Of a DNA stretch of 64,000 nt, positions 22,531-64,000 are shown in pieces; position 1 is the stretch's first letter, and each line of letters opens with the position of its first letter. Origin of the DNA: Cristatella mucedo (taxonomy: Eukaryota > Bryozoa > Phylactolaemata > Cristatellidae). A program made the translations under genes and the position numbers. Location: the NCBI GenBank assembly GCA_009760855.2, contig WPIO01000013.1, forward strand, positions 273,501 to 337,500, in the 5' to 3' direction. A model generated the notes under the pieces. It was not told the origin of the DNA. It worked only from the letters and a program-made list of their open reading frames with translations, and did no database searches.

Positions 22531-23239
22531 CATTGTCATCATTATTACTATTACCGGGCGGCGCACTTCTTGGTTCATTCGGATATTTCACCGGCGGCGC
22601 ATTTCGTAGGCATGATTTAGAATTAGAATTAGAATTCGTAGGCATGATCTAGAATGCCTTTCTTCTGAGCCCAAAAGACAGCAGAGACGCAGCCACAACA
22701 TCCATCCAAGCTGCCAATCAGGCTTTTAAAAACGCCTTTCAAAAGCCCACGAGTGGTTGGTGTCGTCGTGTTTTTTTAAGCACACGAAAGCCACCAAGAC
22801 CGCTAGAGGAAATGCTTAATCGACAGCCAAGACAGGCAACCAATTTTTACATCGGTCCCAGAGATCCAGCAGTCATTTTTTACCAACGTACTTGGACTAG
22901 CCCTCGACGGAATGCCCACCCACCCTCCCCCCCGTAGCACACGCTTGATATCGTTGCAGAGAGAGTAGCTGTACATGAACTATTCCAAACCTAATCTTAA
23001 AAATAGGTAGCTCATCCTGTCACTGCTAATGTTGTGAATACAAAAACACGCTGTGACAAGTGGCTTCAAGGCGTGGCATTCGTAAGCCCTTGTGATTTCC
23101 ACAGCATGCTCCAACCCCTTGCTTCGTGACTTGGACGGCTACTGAGCACTTACGATTTTTTCCAGCATAATGTAAATACAATGCAAAATTGCTTTTCAGT
23201 CGCGGAAAGAGTGATCTAGATAAAACTTAACGGCTACTC
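22531..23239. other. No recognisable gene
   Basis: Contains a short TTAGAATTAGAATTAG repeat near 22617-22635; otherwise nothing identified. Confidence 0.4.
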
Positions 23240-24062
23240 ACGGGACAACCCATAAGTGTGTGGCTCGACTAAAAGACTTAGCTCTTCTAATGGGTGATGC
23301 TGTTGTGCGACCGCCATCACGTGCTCGGAATTTAGGTGTCATAATTGACAACAGCCTGAATATGTCAAGTTTTATTAGGACTGCTTTCACACCGAGCCGC
23401 CAGTCCGATCCCGATTTGAAATTAGGGTGTGTCTATCGTGGTGTCTTGCAAGCAATTTAACTAGCTCCCCGGTTCGGTCTAGGCTGGATTCTTGCAATTC
23501 TATTTTGACTAGGCTGTCAATAAAAGCCACTAGGCCGCTGCAGCTAGTGAGGAATACGGCTGCAAGGCGAATTAAAGATCCGGGTGCCAAGGTTCAGCCA
23601 CGTGCCAGTTTTGCTGAAGAAGCTGGATGGCTTCCGGTTGATCAACAGATACGGAGCGAAGTTCTTCCGCTTAACCCACAAGGCCCCCCGCCGTACTTTG
23701 GCTCCTTCATTTCTAGTTGAACTGCTGCACTAGTTTTAGCCTCTTCGTATCCGCATGTCCTCAATGAACAATAAATTAGCTGCTCTATTCTTCAGCTTAA
23801 AGACCATTGGCGATAGAAGCTTTTGCTCTGCAGGTCCTAGGCTGCGGAGCTCACTTCTGCAATTCTTACGCAACGACATCTACTCTTTGGCTGCCGACTG
23901 TTGTACATCCGCCCTGAGCTGCTACTACCGTGCTACTCACTACATTAGCTGCCCTCCTGACTCAGCGAGGCTCCTCCCTTTATTTTTGTTTCGTGAGATG
24001 AAGTCTGTTGGCTACCACATGCGTATCAAAAGCCGCTCAGGCTGAGTTCGCTAAAGAAAACC
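23240..24062 (+). mobile_element. LINE B fragment
   Basis: Plus-strand remnant of the family B C-terminal region: SRARNLGVIIDNSLNMSSFI, EEAGWLPVDQQIRS, KLAALFFSLKTIGDRSFCSA, in broken frames. Confidence 0.78.
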
Positions 24063-24177
24063 ATCCGTGCCTAAAAAGAGATTGAGTTTTTTGAAGACCT
24101 CACATCAAGTGTGTTATTATAAATATTATCCTGCGTAACGCCGGTTAACTCTGCCGAGTTACAGACGGATGTACATT

Positions 24178-25075
24178 ACATTATAATAAATCTAGTTTGC
24201 ATAGCGCCCTCAGAGAACTAAATCTCCGACTGGGCACTTTACATGTGTCGTAAAGAAAGCCTGTCAACATGGTTAATGATTACAGGCCCAACGCCAGCAC
24301 GCTCAAGTTCGCGAAGAATAATTGACGTGGCCACAGCAAGCGCTATTAGGAATAGGTACGTTGTTAGCTTCTGCTCAATAGCCTTCAAGTCAGAAGACCT
24401 GATGCCAGGACATCGGACTGGAGTGAATTACAGGCTCTAAGAGCCTACGAACTAAAGTCACGACCTCTACAGGATTTTGGGGTTGCTTCGAGGCACAACT
24501 AACCGCTTGAGTCAGAAAAGCAGATGGCACGGTGCATAGCCTGATCGGAAGTAGTTCGGATAGTCAGGCTGGAGCAAGAGAATGATGCGATCTAAAAGTG
24601 AGTGTTTGGTGAAGGGTAGCTAGTGCAGGTGAGCCAGTACTAGTGCAATGTGGCTACTGCAAAGCTCACGCCAGACAAGCCGAGCAGCAGAGTTGTGTAC
24701 TAGCTGTAAGCGCCTCAGGCGGCACAGGCTGCAAGACCTGCAAGCGATGAGTTGCAGGAGTCCATGTCACAAATACACAGACCAACTTGAATGTGGTATC
24801 CCTGTCTAAGCAGGCCCGAAATCTTGCAAGGCTACGCCGCTAAAAGTAGGCAGACTAGACTGTGGCGGTGATGTGATCGTTTGTGGTCGTCTGATGTGGT
24901 CATTTAGTCACAGGTCACTTTGGAAAAGGAAAAAGATATAGTGCAGATGCTAGAAGAACTATGCTGACAGAGCACATTTTAAGAGGTAGGTTTTACAATT
25001 TCCAAGTCACGCTAGGCTTGCCTATAACCAGTAAGCTAGTGTTAAACTCATTCAGTAGGATACAAGTTTGTTGCC
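24178..25075 (-). mobile_element. Diverged LINE A fragment
   Basis: Matches family A in order from the 3' UTR (GCCCTCAGAGAACT) to the N-terminal side (CTATAACCAGTAAGCTAGTG), with many changes. No open frame. Confidence 0.65.
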
Positions 25076-25466
25076 ATTCAAATGCTAGCTGAAGTCTCAA
25101 TTACCACACGATTTCAATTTAGAGCAAGGGACGGCGATACGACCGGAAGCCAAGGAGCAGCCGATGCAGTGAGAGCACGTGACTGGAGAAACAGGGTCAA
25201 GGATAGCTAAGCAGGCTCTCTCTTAGCAAGGTCGCAAATTATACCACGAGGCCTCTGTAATTGTAGCCCTAAGTACGGCCATTAGATTGCACCCAAGTAC
25301 AAGAAATTCGGATCGAGTCACACGTAGTCGTGCCGGTCGGGCAACTTCATGCGTCTGTGCACTGAGGACATCCTCGTGTTGAATTCAAGCCGACAGCACC
25401 GATGCTAGCTCAAGCTGCGGACTGACTGTTCGCTACTGCCACGGGATAAAGTCCACTTGCTCGCTC

Positions 25467-25985
25467 GTGTGTATGTGTATCTCCGTCAGTAAGTCCACAA
25501 AGTCATAAAGACCATGTGGGTGTTACGAAGGAGAGTTTTGTATACCGCACTCACAGCCTAAGCGGCTTTCGGTAGCCAACAGACTTCGTCTCACGCAACA
25601 AAGAGAAAGTGGGAAGCATAGCAGAGAGGAGAGCAGTTGAGGTAGTGAGTAGCATAGAAGTAGCAGTTCAGGACCGCTGAAAAAGATGTGCCATAGTCGG
25701 CAGTTGGAGAGTAGATGTCGTTGCGTAAGAATTGTGGAAGCGAGTTCCACAGCCTAGGACCTGCAGAGCTTAAGCTTCTGTCGCCAACTGTCTTTAAGCT
25801 GAGGAATGGCACAGCTAATTTATTGTCCACACAGGACCTGAGGGTGCGAACAGGCTGAAACTGATGCAGCAGTTCAGCTAGGTACGAAGGAGCCAAGCCG
25901 TGGCGAGCCTTGTGGGTCAGCGCAAGAACTTAGCTCTGTATCCTTTGCTCAACCGGCAACCATCCTAGCTCTCGTATAATCGTTC
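25467..25985 (-). mobile_element. LINE B fragment
   Basis: Minus frames 25591-25896 and 25523-25750 encode LAELLHQFQPVRTLRSCVDN and KTVGDRSLSSAGPRLWNSL, almost the same as the copy at 50130. Confidence 0.8.
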
Positions 25986-27102
25986 TGCCCGTTTCAGTCC
26001 TTATCAATTCAAAGGCAACAAATAGTCCTCGACCTGCTAAATAGATACCTCGTTTCCGGCAACGCAGAATGAGCTTGCTCCGTTGCATTGAGTTTGCCCT
26101 TAGCTTAATGAACATCTCCTTGTGTAGCACGGTTACGAAATACCACCGAGTTGATTCCGGAATGTCCTGCCGACTCTCCGGTGATCTAACGGAATTTACG
26201 CGAGCACTCCACCCGGTGTGTGCCTATCGAGGTGCTGACTGGCTTGCTCGCTCGTGGGTGGGCATTCCAAAGTTTCCTGTGGTACAGCAGACGGTCAAAG
26301 CAGGCATGCGAAGGTGAGAAATGCCATTTCTAGCACAACAGCGTTTCGAAGACGACCTCCAAGTGCATGCGGCCAAGAGCAAATAGCAGCGATGATCACA
26401 ACCACTTTTTTCATTTGGCTTAATATATATTTTTGCAGCACGGACCTGCATTCATTGGGGGAAAACTAGACAAGACGCGGCGATCTCAGGGAGGAGCTGG
26501 CTGGACTAGTGCGACGACGCAGACATGCCTGCTGCGGCAGCTTCGGCGAGCTAAGCAGCTACCAAAATGCTTTGCCAGCCCTTCGAAACGGTTGCCCAGC
26601 TGCTGCACTGGCAGCAGCAGCAAACGAATAAGTCTGCTAGGACAAGCGGAGGCGGCGACCGACGCTTCGGACTCGGCAGCCCTTCACGTGCTGCTCCATT
26701 CCGATCTGATCGACAACAGACAAACAGCAACATCAGGCCGCACGAGTACGCAAGCGCTGCAAGTTGCAAGCGTGCGAATGGCTGCCAGGCAGGCCGAGCA
26801 CCACATCAGCAAGCATCTGTGGGCCGAGAGACCACGAGCGGTGGTGGCAGCAGTGCATGCGCCAGCGCTGGCCAACGGCTGCCCTCGCGAGCCGGCCGAT
26901 TGTACAGCCAAGCCACCGCGTCCGTAAACGACCACCCTCGAGGCGGTCGACTTCCCCCCCCCCCCCGGGAGGGGGGAGGAGGGAGGTGGTGGGCGAGGGG
27001 AGGCAGCAGTGCGTGCGGCTCCGGGTGAGTGTGCGCCAGTGGACAGTGCCGGCTGGCAGTGCATTGCGCTGCTGCTTCGGGTTGCGTGCCAAACGAGGTC
27101 GG
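25986..27102. other. Downstream of AP3D1; likely 3' UTR and flank
   Basis: Lies 3' of the AP3D1 stop. Long GC-rich open frames on both strands (26433-27064) overlap the probable 3' UTR and have no domain. A C-run/G-run pair is at 26957-26993. Confidence 0.4.
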
Positions 27103-62248
<35,146 letters not shown>

Positions 62249-63300
62249 GCCAATCAGTGGTGGGCCCCAGAAAACATCGCAGCGCCCACAAGGCCTTACA
62301 ATATGGCCCCGATAGTGGTCATGTGACTTCTGTCGCTCTCCATCCGCCACCGTGGCACCGCACGCTCAGCACTTTGCGGCGAGCTGTTGGCGGGACTTTT
62401 AATTTTTCACCAATACACCAGTTTGCACTCGAGTCTCACAAAGCGCAACCGGGGTCTGCAAAGCGCGCAATAGTGATAAACGGGGATGGGGCGGGGCGAG
62501 GTGGATCTCCACACCCGTTTGTGCCACGCCCCACGCAGCCGGCGGCCGCCGGCCTTCTGGCGAGTGCTTCGCGAGGCGGTTGCGGAGCGGCTGCTTCGAC
62601 GCAATGCATTTTTTAGTGTGCAGAGATTGGAAGCGCTGTAAAAGACGGTTCGACGCCAGTTTGACGTGCGTCAAACGAACTGGGACCTCGCTAACTCGCG
62701 CGCGGGGGGGGGGGCCACCGGCCCCGCCCACTCCGCCTCGGCGGTGATGCGGGCCATTACTCCCTGGCAGTAAATTCGTCAAGGTCACGTGGAAACGCTG
62801 CAGGCGCGGTGGAGTGTCCGCTCTTGTCGCGTACCCGAAGCAGCGCCGACGGGCTCGATAATTGCGCGCCCACGCAGCGAACGCGCCAAGCAGCCGAAGG
62901 AGTGGACGCGCTTACTTCTGCGGCGGCGGAGGGAACGACGCGTAGGCGCCTGCCGCCGACTATCGCTTATAGAGTCGCAACGGCCGAGACCAGGAAAACG
63001 ACATCGTCGGCGTCCGGCTGTATGCGCAGGCCAGGCAGAGCGCCAGACATGGAGCGATAAAGCTGCCGTTACGTGAAATTGCAAGGCGGCCTCGTGGAGT
63101 ACTGTCTCTTTCTCGGCACTTTAATGCGGACGGCTCGGCCGTCGCGGCAAATAAATTCCCGAAAGGAGGCGGTCTGCCTGCTGCAAGCGTTGCGTGCGGC
63201 CTCCGTGTCCGGTCGGAACTAGGCCGAAAACGCGGCGCTCGTAGCGGTGCTCGTCTCGATCGCCGCCCGACGAGCACTGGCGACATGGGAACCTAATAAC
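62249..63300 (-). promoter_or_regulatory. GC-rich 5' flank of AP3D1 (putative promoter/5' UTR)
   Basis: GC- and CpG-rich sequence directly upstream of the AP3D1 ATG, ending at an AT-rich tract. No clear TATA box. Overlapping open frames on both strands have no recognisable domain and look like a by-product of high GC. A promoter is inferred from position only. Confidence 0.5.
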
Positions 63301-63324
63301 GCGGCTAGCAACTTGTAGGTGCTT

Positions 63325-63425
63325 ATAATTCTTATAATAATAAATAATTAATAATATATTAATATAATATTATCTAATAATATAATAATATATATATAAT
63401 ATAATAATTATAAATAATTCTAATC
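63325..63425. repeat. AT-rich low-complexity tract
   Basis: About 100 bp of TAATA/ATTAT sequence upstream of AP3D1. Confidence 0.85.
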
Positions 63426-63534
63426 TAATTCAAAAACTTGCTGACAGTAGCAGAAAGGCGGCAGCGACAAAGAAGAGCGCTCATGAACTGACGCATCGTA
63501 AGTCTGCATGCATAACAGAGGCAAGTCTGTGCAT

Positions 63535-63707
63535 TTGCATGCTGACCCTGTGCATGTCACCCCCAATCATGTTATTCATTTTGTTTATTTATCAAGCACG
63601 ATATTACTCGCCATTCAATTGCATTTCCCTTTGCAGCAAATGTAAAGCGCCTAGAGAGAGAGATTAAGTTCTCTGAGGGCACTTTATCAAGTGCATTATT
63701 ATTATAA
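63535..63707 (+). mobile_element. LINE A 3' end
   Basis: CTGACCCTGTGCATGTCACC through CTTTATCAAGTGC and a short ATT tail; well preserved. Confidence 0.78.
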
Positions 63708-64000
63708 GTCTATTTGAATGCGGTGGACAGTTACAGGAGTTCGACGGCGGATGAGACGAACGCGAATGGCTCTGAGGCGTAGAGCTCGAATCAGCTCCAA
63801 AGCCCCCCTCCCCCGAGTCTCTAATCCTGACTGCCAGTCAATCTCAGGACGCCGGCTTTTTATACTTCCTCAGCAATAAACTATCGTGTAATCGCATAAT
63901 CACGAGTAATAATGATCTGCTGTAATCCGGCTCATTTCGTTAGCGCCGCCGTTTTTTACTTAAACAAATGTCGTCCTTGGCCGTAAATAAAAAAAATCCA

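Noticed and set aside
62785-63286. Divergent gene sharing the AP3D1 promoter
   Set aside because: Arg-rich frames on both strands with no domain; consistent with CpG-rich promoter sequence.

Overview
This is a eukaryotic nuclear window from a metazoan. It contains one long spliced gene, nuclear tRNA-Asn genes with Pol III T-run terminators, CR1/L2-type LINEs, tRNA-derived SINEs, hAT and Tc1/mariner DNA transposons, an LTR-element remnant and many GA, ACAG, CA and AT microsatellites. There is no bacterial operon structure, CRISPR array or phage. I cannot name the species. The AP-3 delta protein is close to the vertebrate one in its trunk and diverged in its hinge, and the repeats suggest an invertebrate, but that is inference.

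Right part (about 27.1-62.3 kb, minus strand): a complete gene for the delta subunit of the AP-3 adaptor complex (AP3D1 in human, garnet in Drosophila). I placed 28 coding exons from the ATG at 62248 to the stop at 27103. Every intron is GT-AG, every junction phase matches, and the exons sum to 3567 bp (1188 codons plus stop). Exons 1-14 encode the alpha-solenoid adaptin trunk, exons 15-22 the acidic and lysine-rich hinge, and exons 23-28 the C-terminal ear. Introns carry SINEs, LINE remnants, a Tc1-like transposon and long microsatellites; none interrupts a coding exon.

Left part (1-27 kb): no protein-coding host gene that I can recognise. It holds three tRNA-Asn(GUU) genes on the minus strand with related flanks, a 2.29-kb hAT transposon with an 8-bp target duplication and decayed transposase, two CR1/L2-type LINE families (A and B) mostly as 5'-truncated copies, tRNA-like SINEs, a retropepsin remnant and simple repeats. 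GC-rich stretches at 10.2-12.0, 13.9-15.0 and 16.3-16.8 kb contain open frames without recognisable domains.

Far right (62.3-64 kb): the GC-rich 5' flank of AP3D1, an AT-rich stretch and a LINE A 3' end.

I found no convincing novel multi-gene system. The most unusual items are a perfect 60-bp palindrome at 30034-30093, an internally deleted LINE subfamily with a shared junction, SINEs sharing the LINE tail, inverted SINE pairs flanking AP3D1 exons, and a consistent strand bias of GA microsatellites.
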